Source: an uncultured Ignavibacteria bacterium (lineage in GTDB: Bacteria; Bacteroidota; Ignavibacteria; Tepidaquicellales; OLB5). Taken from it: 64,000 nucleotides of DNA. Of the stretch, positions 19,601 through 28,809 are shown piece by piece (the stretch's first letter is position 1; every line of letters begins with the position of its first letter). The position numbers and the translations under genes were made by a program. Where the stretch lies: contig CALMYL010000008.1 in NCBI GenBank assembly GCA_937873695.1, forward strand, positions 361,369 through 425,368, in the 5' to 3' direction. The notes beneath the pieces are model-generated. The model made no database searches and was not told the origin of the DNA. It saw only the letters and a program-made list of their open reading frames with translations.

Positions 19601-21538
19601 AAGTCCCAGCTCCCAGTTTTGGCTGGCTGCGTGACCGATGAAATTAACAATCAGGCCGCCGCGGTTTATGGCATTTTTTATTGAATCGGCATAGTTGAAT
19701 GTTATGTACCCCGCTGAATCATTCCGGTAAATCTTTTCTGCTATGCCTGATATCGGCGCGGGTGTGATATAGTTATTTACAAGCTCGTTCGATTGCGTCT
19801 GGTACTGTATCTGCTCAATTCGGTTCGGTCCGCCGGTTATCATATTAAAATTCTTCCACCAGCTTTGCGGCGGTTCATTTTCATAGGCAATTATCTTGTT
19901 TACCATATCCTGTGCTTCCTGCTGCGTATATGCGGGCAGCCTCCCTATGGCAGCTTCGTGAAAATATGTGAAACCATTCAGATTGAAATTAACAAAATAC
20001 CCGTCACTTGGCGGATTGCCGTAAACTGGCACCATGTTCCTGTAATAACTGTTAGTTAGCCTGTTATTCTTCGGGTCAAGCGAGCCTCTGCCTAACAAAA
20101 CAACATATCCGGGTCTTGGAAGCTGCCAGTTATCATAAGCAAATTTTACAAATCTTCTTACCGCAACCGGACTTTCCATCCCGAAATTGAAGATATCAAT
20201 TATATCATCAATTGGTGCTTTAATTGAACGGAAATTATCTCTGCTCTGCCTGTATGAACGAAGCTGTTCAGCCTGAGATTCAAAAAGACGGTTGTAAATC
20301 ACAATGTAATCGGCGCCGTTTGATGAAGCTGTAAGGTTCAATACCTGTCTGGAATGGCTTCTAAACGGGCGCTGTGTTATTGCCTGGTTATAAATTTCAA
20401 AATCACCGTTCTGCTTGCCGGTAAAAAACAATGTGTCGGCTTCGTTGCTTATACTGGTTATTTTGATATTGTTCTTTATATCGTAAATTGAATAGGGGGC
20501 TGATGAATTGAAACCGGTTACTCTGAATACCCTACTGGATGTATCAGTGGAATTAAGTGTTATCCTGCAATGAGCGTTAGTAAACCTGAACTGCTTTGGG
20601 TATGTAAGTTCCACCAGATCAAAATAAAGACTCGGCGTAGCGTTTGAGTTCGAAAAAGTAGGTGTATAAGTTACAGTTACAGTATTCTGTGAGGTGTTAA
20701 ATAGACTGCTCTGGAATGTTACCGTAGTATCAAATCTTTCATAGTCATTTTTTGCCAGAGTTGTTATGTTGGTTGAGTTAAGTGTAAGTACAAGCTTGTG
20801 CTCATTAAAGGAAGTATCCCTGGAATTGGGATACGCGAAGATACGGAATGTGCAATTTACGGGGATTGTATTCAGCTGCGGCAATGAGAACACGCGGCTC
20901 ACAGAGTAACCTTGTGCAGCGGTCAGGTTCCGCCAATACCAGCCTTCACCTGATATTTTTTCGTTGTTAAAGAACCTGAAATCAGTATTCGCGTTAATTG
21001 TCTGCCCCAGGCTGTAAACTGAATCTACTTCAAAGTGTATCTTTTCAAATGAATAATTCAGAGGGTACTCCGTACCCGCGTTATAAGATGACAGCGTATA
21101 CCTTAAGCCGTTGCTGCCATCCCATCCTATCCAATATACACTTGTATCGGAATACAGGTCATTATACTCATTTGTGGAATAATCAAATACAGTAGGGCCG
21201 AAACTGGCGAGATACGTAGTTGTTAAGCCTCCGTAATTTCTCTGTCCGTAGAAATCTATATAATCATTCGCATCAAAAGAGCCATCCTGCTCGCCTTCAA
21301 AATATACCGGGATTTCGCTGCCTTTGTAATAAACTTTTACTGTACGGGGATCTATGTTAGAAGTACTTATTCCGGAATTTGTAAACTCATTACGGGTTAT
21401 CCTGTTAATCCCATCAGCTGAAACATACATTTTCAGGTATGTTTTATTGGGCGTTATCCAGTTATAATTCTGGCTTAGTGCTGCACTGGCTAAAAGCAGC
21501 GTTAGTAATAAACAATAACGTAATTTCAGGGCACTCAT
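16670..21538 (-). CDS. Gingipain-like C25 cysteine peptidase, PorU-type sortase candidate
   Basis: 1622 residues with a signal peptide (1-22, ending ALSQ). The N-terminal region resembles the PorU family prodomain (YKGSEIPVYFEGEQDG, YIDFYGQRNYGG). The C25 domain lies at about 400-780. Its likely dyad is His636 in NFIGHAASQNWELG and Cys666 in LSMTCFTG, 30 residues apart, similar to gingipains. Beta domains follow, and an FlgD-like/T9SS C-terminal module starts near 1535 (NYPNPMQGDTYFTFDL, ANGIYLYKL, LAILK). PorU removes sorting domains and links proteins to anionic LPS in Porphyromonas; this protein is longer than the ~1160-residue PorU. It may instead be a secreted C25 protease that is itself a T9SS client. 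Its ATG overlaps the TGA of the upstream WecB-like gene (ATGA), placing it firmly in the glycan operon. Confidence 0.83.
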   Translation of the reverse strand: MSALKLRYCLLLTLLLASAALSQNYNWITPNKTYLKMYVSADGINRITRNEFTNSGISTSNIDPRTVKVYYKGSEIPVYFEGEQDGSFDANDYIDFYGQRNYGGLTTTYLASFGPTVFDYSTNEYNDLYSDTSVYWIGWDGSNGLRYTLSSYNAGTEYPLNYSFEKIHFEVDSVYSLGQTINANTDFRFFNNEKISGEGWYWRNLTAAQGYSVSRVFSLPQLNTIPVNCTFRIFAYPNSRDTSFNEHKLVLTLNSTNITTLAKNDYERFDTTVTFQSSLFNTSQNTVTVTYTPTFSNSNATPSLYFDLVELTYPKQFRFTNAHCRITLNSTDTSSRVFRVTGFNSSAPYSIYDIKNNIKITSISNEADTLFFTGKQNGDFEIYNQAITQRPFRSHSRQVLNLTASSNGADYIVIYNRLFESQAEQLRSYRQSRDNFRSIKAPIDDIIDIFNFGMESPVAVRRFVKFAYDNWQLPRPGYVVLLGRGSLDPKNNRLTNSYYRNMVPVYGNPPSDGYFVNFNLNGFTYFHEAAIGRLPAYTQQEAQDMVNKIIAYENEPPQSWWKNFNMITGGPNRIEQIQYQTQSNELVNNYITPAPISGIAEKIYRNDSAGYITFNYADSIKNAINRGGLIVNFIGHAASQNWELGLEEPQTLSNGNRLPLVLSMTCFTGINADANFRSFGEKFVFTPNRGALGFLGTTGWSFSGAGNEINKHVFIGLSQDTIRRLGSLIKFANNRMLPDTSNFQVRNMINCYNLLGDPAAKLLLPAGPEFVIGQTDYRITDQYPLVGETVTWKIFPKNYGLFVPNCPVRFEILKNGQQFRFKDTNIVNFKIYDTLSYTFSIDTLGNYSLKATIDYGNIYPNEDPSNNVIVLPLPLRNISYTPLKPINNSVIAEDSVEFVGLNPQVDLRRNSVKVILQVDTSSSFNTLLLNYSNSSISGVANKVRYRIPLLDSNKVYYWRTNAIINGDSAGWSETNKFVYNPAIVQTSSKSVNNDSIVTLYPRLLGQFPANSYSGLYYTGSGFKLNNSSGSLEVKSFGSNGSEASYFIINQFSSYADGGQNTGLNIAKVRKLTGGIVEIKNFRMSSASSSDSVLNFMNTFDTTHYVMIMMASFVPVSDSLKQTAKNKIRQFGATLIDSVTRFDQFDSYAFIGYLNAQPQNASEQFHRYSSNFVWTPSFANLNPVFLSTLGTINFSIGPAHRWKYFSWNRTLPGGSSVNFDVTGIDIFGNSVPLHTNLSSNVFSNLDTVNSFVYPDLRLKANIEIDTLSGLESPEFRSLYFKYTPPAEIIPDNYSFIRSDSVVDEGAQVTISVRNHNIGFVPAGTIVYKWTANAYNGLVTLKQDTIYTPLMPDSNYLSQVTFNTQGLKNPQSTIDTLDINFEVLMLNNQNDYYPFNNFAFTDIVIYGDSTGPAIDVTYDGIKILNGDLIAAKPEILFRFFDESKLEYSITDTTGIYIKLDGRRINYYNAGQQNPEITFTAVNDGNLKTSVLYKPELSAGTHLLQYYGTDKDGNRDTLIDNAYVSYDFAVRNLFNYPNPMQGDTYFTFDLFASEAPQSCLIKIFTVAGRHVRDVTGSARVGFNQIYWDGKDGDGETMANGIYLYKLILEGSGKTETSIQKLAILK

Positions 21539-22287
21539 TGTGCCAATTTACGCATTTTTGTACTAATAATTCTATATAAAAATAGTGGGTTCCCGATGAT
21601 ATATCTCCTGAAATACTTCACAGGATTTCCCAGAAATCTCCATAACCACTCTAACCCTACAGAGCGCAGAAAAGCAGGGCCTCGACTTTTGCTGCCCGCA
21701 AAAACTTTTATGCCTTCACCAACGCATAATATGACTTTACTGTTTATTTTGTCCCTGTTTGCCGCTGCCCATTGTTCCTGCTTTGGAGTACCAAGACCTA
21801 CTATCAGAATATCAGCAGAATTACGGTTGATATCTTGAAGCACCTCTTCATCTCTGAAATTGTAACCTTCATGTGTCCCCGTCACTATCAATTCCGGGTT
21901 CACTTCAGAAATCCTGCTTAGTGTGCCGCTGTCATGTCCTAAAAAGTAAAAAGTAAATTTATTCCTGATTGCTTCATTTATGAGCAGGGGATACAGATCG
22001 CTTCCCGTGAATTTACTTGATGCTGTAAGCGGCTTATTCAGGATCCTGGCCGCGATACGTATACCTGAGCCATCGGGATGTATAATATCAAACTTGTTTA
22101 GCCAATTCTGCAGTTCAGGAAATTCATATAATGAGTTTATCGAATTTGCGTTTGCGTATGCTATTGCCGTTTGCCTGCCTTCTAAAATACTTTTCTTAAT
22201 AATAGCCAGCAGTCCTGAGTACCCTATATTACTTATACTGATACCCCTGATTACCAATCCATTTGTATTTACAGGCAAACTACTCAA
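21535..22287 (-). CDS. WecB/TagA/CpsF family glycosyltransferase (GT26)
   Basis: 250 residues, starting at TTG with AAGG about 7 bases upstream. Family signatures are in order: ANANSINSLYEFPELQNWL, the HPDGSGIRIAARIL segment carrying the likely catalytic Asp, IVGLGTPKQEQWAAANRDKI, and the C-terminal WLWRFLGNPVKYFRRYIIGN basic/aromatic membrane-association region. These enzymes transfer an N-acetyl-aminosugar (ManNAc or ManNAcA) to an undecaprenyl-linked acceptor on the cytoplasmic face during surface polysaccharide synthesis. The gene overlaps the downstream C25 peptidase gene by 4 bases and follows the GT4 gene by 2 bases. The precise sugar is unknown. Confidence 0.87.
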   Translation of the reverse strand: MSSLPVNTNGLVIRGISISNIGYSGLLAIIKKSILEGRQTAIAYANANSINSLYEFPELQNWLNKFDIIHPDGSGIRIAARILNKPLTASSKFTGSDLYPLLINEAIRNKFTFYFLGHDSGTLSRISEVNPELIVTGTHEGYNFRDEEVLQDINRNSADILIVGLGTPKQEQWAAANRDKINSKVILCVGEGIKVFAGSKSRGPAFLRSVGLEWLWRFLGNPVKYFRRYIIGNPLFLYRIISTKMRKLAQ

Positions 22288-22289
22288 AA

Positions 22290-23363
22290 TTACCTTAATA
22301 ATGTTTTGTAAAGGTTTTCGATCTTCGGAATTATGAATTCCTGGGTATAATTGTTAATAACATCCCTGTGCAGGTTTACGGCGCAAGCTTCAGCGAATTT
22401 TTTATTGTTCTTAAAATGCATGATCTTTTCTGCCAGTTCTTCTTCATTACCGGCACTGAACAACAAACCGTTTTCTCCTTCGTTTATGAGTTCACCAATA
22501 CCATCTACGTTAGCCCCAATAAATGGGACGCGGTGCAGCCCTGATTGAAGCATAAAGTTAGGGAAAGGGTCCCGGGTTGAAGGAAGTACGCATATATCCG
22601 CTATCAGGAAATACTGCAGCAGATTTTTCTGCGGCACAATGATCTCCACGTTCAGATCATTTTTAGCTATATATCTCCGGTAATCTATATCATTGTTGCC
22701 TTCACCTACCAGTATCAGCCCTATTTTTTCCTTTTTCAGGATATTCAGTGCTTTTAGAAGCGTTTCAAAATCTTTATCGTTATGAAATCTGCCTATGGCA
22801 AGAATGACGAAAAAATTACTATGCTCTCTGGCGCGCGGAGATATTATCTCGAGTTCGTGAATTTCATCTGTATCGGTAAAATTGTTTATAACAGATACTT
22901 TCTTCCTGCTGAGTCTGAACTTTTTCAGCAGCATTTCTTCTACCGAATTACTTACTGCTATGATGCGGTCAGAACGGTATTCTATATTATATTTCCGTTT
23001 AACTATGCTCAATGAAGTGAAAACAGATGCAGGCCTGTTCTTCTTTATCCGCTTAATTGACTGAAGGGCGATAACTTCAGCAAGCCTGTGATGTGTGTGC
23101 ACTACGCGTATATCATTTTTAATGATGTATTGCTTAACGCGTGAAATGTTACCGGCAATAGAGATAGGATTTTTTGATTTGAGCCCTTTTAATATCCGGT
23201 AATTTATTCCTGATTCTTCCAGCCTCTCAATTGAATCGCCGCCATTGGTTATTACATGTACTTTATGCTTTTTGCCAAGATACTTGGAAAGAAGGTAAAC
23301 GTAATAAGACCTTCCGCAGGCGTAATTAAAATCAGGAGTAATATGAAGAATATTTAATTTCAA
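22290..23363 (-). CDS. GT4-family glycosyltransferase
   Basis: 357 residues with the GT-B layout. The N-terminal acceptor domain opens HITPDFNYACGRSYYVYLL. The C-terminal donor domain has FFVILAIGRFHNDKDFETLL, and the donor-site loop DICVLPSTRDPFPNFMLQSG includes the position corresponding to the E-x7-E region. This is followed by GANVDGIGELINEGENGLLF. It lacks a signal peptide or TM helices and is expected to be cytoplasmic, adding a sugar to a lipid-linked oligosaccharide. It starts at TTG, seven bases after the preceding gene. Donor and linkage cannot be inferred. Confidence 0.85.
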   Translation of the reverse strand: MKLNILHITPDFNYACGRSYYVYLLSKYLGKKHKVHVITNGGDSIERLEESGINYRILKGLKSKNPISIAGNISRVKQYIIKNDIRVVHTHHRLAEVIALQSIKRIKKNRPASVFTSLSIVKRKYNIEYRSDRIIAVSNSVEEMLLKKFRLSRKKVSVINNFTDTDEIHELEIISPRAREHSNFFVILAIGRFHNDKDFETLLKALNILKKEKIGLILVGEGNNDIDYRRYIAKNDLNVEIIVPQKNLLQYFLIADICVLPSTRDPFPNFMLQSGLHRVPFIGANVDGIGELINEGENGLLFSAGNEEELAEKIMHFKNNKKFAEACAVNLHRDVINNYTQEFIIPKIENLYKTLLR

Positions 23364-23369
23364 ATTATT

Positions 23370-25010
23370 TCAAAATATCTTTCTGAAACCCAGTTTCCCG
23401 GCAACAAAACACTCAATTTCTGAAGATAAGATCGCAAGATTAAGTTTTATCGGTTTATCAACAGTATTGAATTCAGTGAATTCTACAGATATATCTTTGT
23501 TCCTGAAACCGGTCCTTATGCGTTCACTGTTATAACCTTCAATATAAAAAAACTGTTTTGGCGCGGTGCATTTTATCTCAAATTCTGTAGATGAAATACT
23601 CTTAACTTCAAACTCTGCTCCTATAGAGCTTTCCTGGAAAGCAGCGGATTGAATTACATCGTTTATTGTATCATTAATTATGTACTGTTTATTCTTCCAG
23701 AAATTGTATGCACCTGTCATTTTGTCAAACATCAATGTCTGTTTATAACGGCCCGGGTTTCCTATGATCACCATTCTTTTTTGCGGGTCACGATCAGTTG
23801 AAATAAGATTATTAACATTAATCAATGCCTTGCTGTAAGAAGTATTCCAGTCCAGAACCGTTCCGCCTGACCAAAGACACCAGAAAAGAACGGTAACTGT
23901 AAATGAGACCCTGAGAACCTTCCTGTTGAGCTTCAGGCTCAGCCTGCGCTGCTGGCTGTATATATACATAACGAATATGCAAATCACCGCAAAAGGCAGC
24001 AGGATCATCTGGGGTCTGATATACCCCACAATCGCGTATGGAGTGATCAGAACAAAGAAAAATGAGGCTAACTGACCAATAATCCTGTATATATCTGTTC
24101 TTACCGCAGACCAAAGCAAATAAAACCCGGAGCCGTACAGCACAAGCAGATATAGAAGGATAAGTTTGTTATCGTTTCGAAGCTGGAAATTGAGAGTTAT
24201 AAAATCCATGGGAATGGAGAGCGCAATAAGAGCTCTTGCAAATACACCCGGGGCATTGCTCAGCGGAAATGACTGGTAAAGAGTCGCTATTTCTGTCATG
24301 TTATTCCCCAGTATGATTATCCTGAATACGAAATATGAAACAAGTATAACCGCAAATGATATCACAAGAGGGAGTGTTTGTTTTATACCAGGTTTACCCT
24401 TTCTGAAATATTCAATGAGGAAAATTACTGCCGGAAAAGTTATGGCAAGCTCTTTGGTAAACAATGCTATCAGAAAAGTGAAAAGTGAAATGTAAAAGAA
24501 TAGCTTTTTTCCTGAATCGCTGTAAAGAAGGAACAGCAGCACTGAAATAAGATAAAAAAAACAGCAAATAAGATCTACCCTTGCAGCCATCCAGCAGATA
24601 TTATTGATGTTATTGGGGTATACCAGAATTGCTGCCGAGCTGACCAGCGATACAGATGCCCTTTTGGTTAAATAAAATACCGTTAGCCCGGCGGTAAATG
24701 CAATGAATATAAGCAGTACAAGGTTTTGTATCCTGAACCACAGGAAATTATCAGTAGAAAAGCCAAGCCACGAACTGATGTTTATGCTTTTTTCGAGGGA
24801 AAGATAGTAAACAGGCCTTATGTGAAACGCGTTTGTGAAAGGGAGCGCTCCGGTAAGCTTTTGGTAAAAAGTTGAGTTCAGCGCGTCGTAAATATTAAGG
24901 TAATCATCTGAAACCAGGCCAATATTGTAAAACCCGAGGAAATGCATTAATGCCGCATAAAGCGCGTACATTCCAAGTGAATAATAGATGAACTTCCTGG
25001 ACTCTCTCAA
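23370..25010 (-). CDS. Polytopic membrane protein, GT-C-like
   Basis: 546 residues with about ten to eleven hydrophobic helices between residues ~10 and ~370 and a soluble C-terminal domain from about 385. The first periplasmic loop has an acidic pair (GLVSDDYLNIYDAL), as in GT-C glycosyltransferases that use polyprenyl-phosphate sugars. Later loops carry AARVDLICC and FTKELAITFP, which recall bacterial mannosyltransferase-like membrane proteins. Its place inside a glycosyltransferase operon supports a role in adding a sugar on the periplasmic side. A Wzy-type polymerase is the main alternative, and no motif decides between them. The start is TTG; no strong ribosome-binding site was seen. Confidence 0.7.
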   Translation of the reverse strand: MRESRKFIYYSLGMYALYAALMHFLGFYNIGLVSDDYLNIYDALNSTFYQKLTGALPFTNAFHIRPVYYLSLEKSINISSWLGFSTDNFLWFRIQNLVLLIFIAFTAGLTVFYLTKRASVSLVSSAAILVYPNNINNICWMAARVDLICCFFYLISVLLFLLYSDSGKKLFFYISLFTFLIALFTKELAITFPAVIFLIEYFRKGKPGIKQTLPLVISFAVILVSYFVFRIIILGNNMTEIATLYQSFPLSNAPGVFARALIALSIPMDFITLNFQLRNDNKLILLYLLVLYGSGFYLLWSAVRTDIYRIIGQLASFFFVLITPYAIVGYIRPQMILLPFAVICIFVMYIYSQQRRLSLKLNRKVLRVSFTVTVLFWCLWSGGTVLDWNTSYSKALINVNNLISTDRDPQKRMVIIGNPGRYKQTLMFDKMTGAYNFWKNKQYIINDTINDVIQSAAFQESSIGAEFEVKSISSTEFEIKCTAPKQFFYIEGYNSERIRTGFRNKDISVEFTEFNTVDKPIKLNLAILSSEIECFVAGKLGFRKIF

Positions 25011-25043
25011 ATTATTCGAACTTTAAAATTCTGTTGGTATAAA

Positions 25044-25994
25044 CTAATCTAGTAATGAAGCAAGCTCCTTCTTGAAGAAGCTCTTATTTTTGAAACAACT
25101 ACCCAGCCTGTACCTGAAATGTGAATTTATAAACTTAAAGAAATATTTATCAGGTAAAAATGTAGTAAAATATGCAGTAAGGTTCTTCAGAGAAAATGAG
25201 TTTTTGAAGTAGCCTCTTGAGCTTTTCCTTGAACCGTAAAAATAGTTAAGCCATGCAGCCACAGATGCCCAGTAAAAATGATCACCTTTTGATTTTGAGT
25301 CTACCATTTTCCGGAATGCGTTGGTATTAAGCATGTCATACAGGTTATCGCGGCTGCCAGAAAGTGTTCTGGAGTTGGCGCGCAATCTGGTATATACCAG
25401 ATATTCGGGCATATTTGCCAGTTTAAAATCGTCCCGAAGCCTGTAAAACAGCTCAAAATCTTCATTGCTGTTTAGCTCCTCGCTGAACTGATACCTGCTG
25501 AAGATCTTCTTCCTGCACATCAAAGCTGATTGATTCAACGGATTGTGCAGGTCAAGGTACTTGTATATTTCTTCATGTTCCAGCGGCTCTGCAAGCAAAA
25601 AAAGTATTTTTGCGGGATCTCTGAAATAAACTGACCATGATGAAAGTATATCAATATCCGGATTCTTTGCCAGGTATTGCACCTGCTTTTCCAGCCTGCT
25701 GGGGATGTTCAGGTCATCAGCGTCAATCCTCGCGATCCACTCATTGCTGCACAAAGTAATACCGTGGTTCAGCGCTGATGCTGTACCCCTGTGCCCGGTT
25801 TTATGATAAATTATTCTCTTGTCACTAAAACCCCTGATAATTGTTTCTGTATTATCTGTTGAACCATCATCTATAATTATGAACTCAAAGTCTGTGAAAG
25901 TCTGGTTAAGTACGCTTTTAACAGCCTCCCGGATATACTTTCCGCAGTTATATGCCGGCATCAGCACCGATATTTTTTTTATCACTTCAGGCAT
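25044..25994 (-). CDS. GT2-family glycosyltransferase
   Basis: 316 residues with the classical GT-A start ISVLMPAYNCGKYIREAVKS, then FIIIDDGSTDNTE and the metal-binding DxD equivalent in WIARIDADDLNIPSRLEKQ. Further on, SNEDFELFYRL contains the usual ED of the catalytic-base region. No TM segment is predicted, so it is likely peripheral at the inner membrane. It overlaps the downstream end of the upstream GT4 gene by 13 bases, indicating co-translation. Substrate unknown. Confidence 0.88.
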   Translation of the reverse strand: MPEVIKKISVLMPAYNCGKYIREAVKSVLNQTFTDFEFIIIDDGSTDNTETIIRGFSDKRIIYHKTGHRGTASALNHGITLCSNEWIARIDADDLNIPSRLEKQVQYLAKNPDIDILSSWSVYFRDPAKILFLLAEPLEHEEIYKYLDLHNPLNQSALMCRKKIFSRYQFSEELNSNEDFELFYRLRDDFKLANMPEYLVYTRLRANSRTLSGSRDNLYDMLNTNAFRKMVDSKSKGDHFYWASVAAWLNYFYGSRKSSRGYFKNSFSLKNLTAYFTTFLPDKYFFKFINSHFRYRLGSCFKNKSFFKKELASLLD

Positions 25995-27049
25995 TGTTCA
26001 TACAGTGATAAGTGTTTATCTATCATAACGGGAATTGTAAATTCCTTTATCGCAAACTCGTAAAATGACTGTGAAAGGGGAATGTAATCTGAGTAATTTA
26101 TTATTACTTCATTTAGCAGCATGCTCAGCTTATCTGAACTGTTATTTCTGTATATCAGCCCGTTCACACCATGCTTTATAACATCTTCTGCCCCTGCAAA
26201 ATCTGAACTTACAACAAGCGTATTTGTTGCTGCTGCTTCGGTCAGAATTGCCGGGAAACCTTCATTGGGTGAACGGGATGAATTGACAAGAACGTGCACT
26301 GAATTCAGGAAAGTATAAATATCAAGCACCTTTCCGGTAAAAGTTATTGAGCTGCCTAATTTGTAATTCAGATCTTTAAGTTCATCCTCAAGTTCGCCTT
26401 CACCGGCAATGATGAACTCAGCTTTTTCTCTTAAATCCGCAGGAAGTTTTTTTACTGCATTTATATATATATCCAGACCTTTGCCATGTGTGAATCTTGA
26501 TGCCGCAGCGATCTTAAGTTTGCCGTTATTGACTTTGGGCTTAACATTCTTAACTACAGGTATTCCGCATCTTATGAAAGCAATATCGCTGCCCGATGCT
26601 ATTCGGTTTTCAAGCAGGTACCTCTGAATGTGTTCATTTATCGCAACATATTTTTCAGCATTGAAGTGTTTAAGCCTTCCCATTTCCTGCAGGATACCGT
26701 GATTTGTCTGGATTGTTGGCCTGCGGGTAAGCTGAGACGCCCTTCGGGCGGCAGCTGCGCCGTAATGATAGTGTGAATGCAGAATTTCGATATCATTATT
26801 TCTTATAAAGCGTGTCAGGTAATTTATTGCTGAAATAAACCCTGAAAAGCTGCGGTTTATATGAAGGAATCTTTCATCAGATATAATGTTCACATCAATA
26901 TCACTGAAGCGGTTTATGCCATTGCCGCCGCCGCAAATTATCCATAATTTTACTTTCCCGGTTGATGTGAGTCCACGTGATAAATGAAGCAGGTGGTTGG
27001 TAACACCGCATGTGTATCTAAGCTCATTTGCCAGCAGAAGTACATTCAT
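25982..27049 (-). CDS. GT4-family glycosyltransferase
   Basis: 355 residues, GT-B fold. The N-terminal domain begins LLANELRYTCGVTNHLLHLS. The donor half has KIAAASRFTHGKGLDIYINA, FIIAGEGELEDELKDL, and the E-x7-E region SSRSPNEGFPAILTEAAATN followed by GVNGLIYRNN. The ATG start overlaps the TGA of the upstream gene (ATGA). Acts in the cytoplasm on a lipid-linked intermediate, as judged from family and operon. Confidence 0.87.
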   Translation of the reverse strand: MNVLLLANELRYTCGVTNHLLHLSRGLTSTGKVKLWIICGGGNGINRFSDIDVNIISDERFLHINRSFSGFISAINYLTRFIRNNDIEILHSHYHYGAAAARRASQLTRRPTIQTNHGILQEMGRLKHFNAEKYVAINEHIQRYLLENRIASGSDIAFIRCGIPVVKNVKPKVNNGKLKIAAASRFTHGKGLDIYINAVKKLPADLREKAEFIIAGEGELEDELKDLNYKLGSSITFTGKVLDIYTFLNSVHVLVNSSRSPNEGFPAILTEAAATNTLVVSSDFAGAEDVIKHGVNGLIYRNNSSDKLSMLLNEVIINYSDYIPLSQSFYEFAIKEFTIPVMIDKHLSLYEQCLK

Positions 27050-28164
27050 TTCACAGCTTCCCTGTAGAGTTCCTCGTACATTTCAGTTACATACTCCCAT
27101 CGCAGTTCCCGTGCGGTATCTGCTGCCGCGCTGCTGATCCTGTTTTTCTCCTCTTGCGGAATATTGCAAAGATTGTTGAGTATGGCAGCAAGAGTTTTGC
27201 TGTCAGTATAATCAAATGTAAATCCGTTTATACCGCTATCTATGTACCGGCTTATCCCTGTCTGTGATGTAACCACAGGTATTAACCCGGCAGCCATTGC
27301 TTCTGCGGAAGAAATCGAAAATGTATCGTACTCGTTCAGAGAAAGAAACACATGCTTATCAGCATAAAATCGCGGTAATTCCGCTGAAGGCATCATCTTA
27401 TGTGTGAACAAGGCTACATACTCAGATTGCGGTATATTTATGTTCTCATCAGTTATCAAATGTATTTCAATTGGTAATTCAATTGCGCCAAGCGTCCTTT
27501 TAAGCAGCTCTATCCCGGACCGGTTCAGTTCATTCCTGTAATGTAATACTGCTTTGATAATTCGGGTTTTGCTCCTGTCATCTGATTTCATGAAGAATGC
27601 TTCTGATACTCCGTTAGGAAGTAAAACTGACTTTTTTTCATCAATACTGTAATATTTACACGCTATATCCATAGCAGGCTTAGAGGGAAAAATTAATTTG
27701 TCGGAATACTTCAGAAAGATCTTTTCACAAAAAGCATCTTTAAATCTGTTGTAAGCGGATAATTCTTTGAAACTGGAATTTTCATGCTGAATAATGCCGT
27801 GTGAATTATATATTACCTTCACCTTAAATAACATTTTATAAATGAAAAAAATTACGGCAAACCGTTCAAATGTTATTAAATGTATAACTTCAGGCTGCCT
27901 TCTGCGAACCTCAGGCAATAACCTGAATAACCCGAGAGTAATTATTTTGCCGCCTTTTTCTAAGGCTTTGCCAAAAAGTTTTTGAAAAACTGAAAATTTC
28001 CTTCCATCAAAAAAATACTGAATAAACACTGAACTGCAATTCTTGGTGTGCTCATCAAAAATGCTTTTTGCCGCGTTCCCCGGGCCTGAAATGATCCCGG
28101 TATCAGGATACCTGCCTGCGAACAGAACACTTATTTTACCCTCGGTTTTTTTCAAATCTTTCAA
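27046..28164 (-). CDS. GT4-family glycosyltransferase
   Basis: 372 residues. The opening KISVLFAGRYPDTGIISGPG is typical of the acceptor domain. The donor domain has SLNEYDTFSISSAEAMAAGL, which carries the E-x7-E-like motif and the usual A-M-A-x-G-x-P context, then SGINGFTFDYTD. It starts with TTG within the last codons of the upstream methyltransferase gene (29-base overlap); a later start is possible. It overlaps the downstream GT4 gene by 4 bases. Sequence divergence from the other two GT4 proteins suggests a different linkage. Confidence 0.84.
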   Translation of the reverse strand: MKDLKKTEGKISVLFAGRYPDTGIISGPGNAAKSIFDEHTKNCSSVFIQYFFDGRKFSVFQKLFGKALEKGGKIITLGLFRLLPEVRRRQPEVIHLITFERFAVIFFIYKMLFKVKVIYNSHGIIQHENSSFKELSAYNRFKDAFCEKIFLKYSDKLIFPSKPAMDIACKYYSIDEKKSVLLPNGVSEAFFMKSDDRSKTRIIKAVLHYRNELNRSGIELLKRTLGAIELPIEIHLITDENINIPQSEYVALFTHKMMPSAELPRFYADKHVFLSLNEYDTFSISSAEAMAAGLIPVVTSQTGISRYIDSGINGFTFDYTDSKTLAAILNNLCNIPQEEKNRISSAAADTARELRWEYVTEMYEELYREAVK

Positions 28165-28801
28165 TGATCTTTTTCAGTCCCAGCCTGTGTTTCAAAACAT
28201 TCTTAAACCTGAAATACTTCCCGTATTTTTCAGTGAATTTTATCTTTTCATTTGAAATCAGTATCACGCTGTATTCGCGCTGGGTCAGGTCGTAAAATGT
28301 TTTTATCTTGTGATGCTTATACCCTGTAAAATCATTGTTATACCATATGCTTTTATGTTCCTCATATGGATTTTCATCCGTGCCTTCCTGTGCCCAGTTA
28401 TTGCCGATCGGAATATTGATGAGCACATAATTTCCCTTCCGGAGGGCAATTTCGATCATCCTTTTGCCGTCTTCTTTATCGAGATGCTCAATTACATCCC
28501 CGAAATTTATCAGATCATAGTGTTTGCCGGTTCTTTCAAGATACGCTGCCGCGTTTTCTGTAAATATCTCGCTGTAAAAATACTTGTGATACTCCTTAAT
28601 GTATCCCGGGTATATCTCAACGCCGTCAATAACCCTCTGCCATTTACCGTTGTATCTTCCGCCATCCCAAATTTCCAGAAATTCCCTGAAAAGAATTCCC
28701 CATCTGCCGAAACCAACACCAACATCAAGTATCGATGAAGGATCAAGCTTTCTGATAAGCCCAATATTGTATGAAATATTCTGCCAGTTGGATGTTCCCA
28801 T
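28136..28801 (-). CDS. Class I SAM-dependent methyltransferase of the glycan operon
   Basis: 221 residues. Motif I is SSILDVGVGFGRWGILFREF (about residues 19-38). An acidic motif II-like GVEIYPGY follows, and LINFGDVIEHLDKEDGKRM corresponds to the post-I/motif III region. No TM helix. It begins at ATG 8 bases after the flippase gene and overlaps the following GT4 gene. A sugar O-methyltransferase, capping or decorating the repeat unit, is the simplest inference from context. Confidence 0.8.
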   Translation of the reverse strand: MGTSNWQNISYNIGLIRKLDPSSILDVGVGFGRWGILFREFLEIWDGGRYNGKWQRVIDGVEIYPGYIKEYHKYFYSEIFTENAAAYLERTGKHYDLINFGDVIEHLDKEDGKRMIEIALRKGNYVLINIPIGNNWAQEGTDENPYEEHKSIWYNNDFTGYKHHKIKTFYDLTQREYSVILISNEKIKFTEKYGKYFRFKNVLKHRLGLKKIIERFEKNRG

Positions 28802-28809
28802 ACTATTGT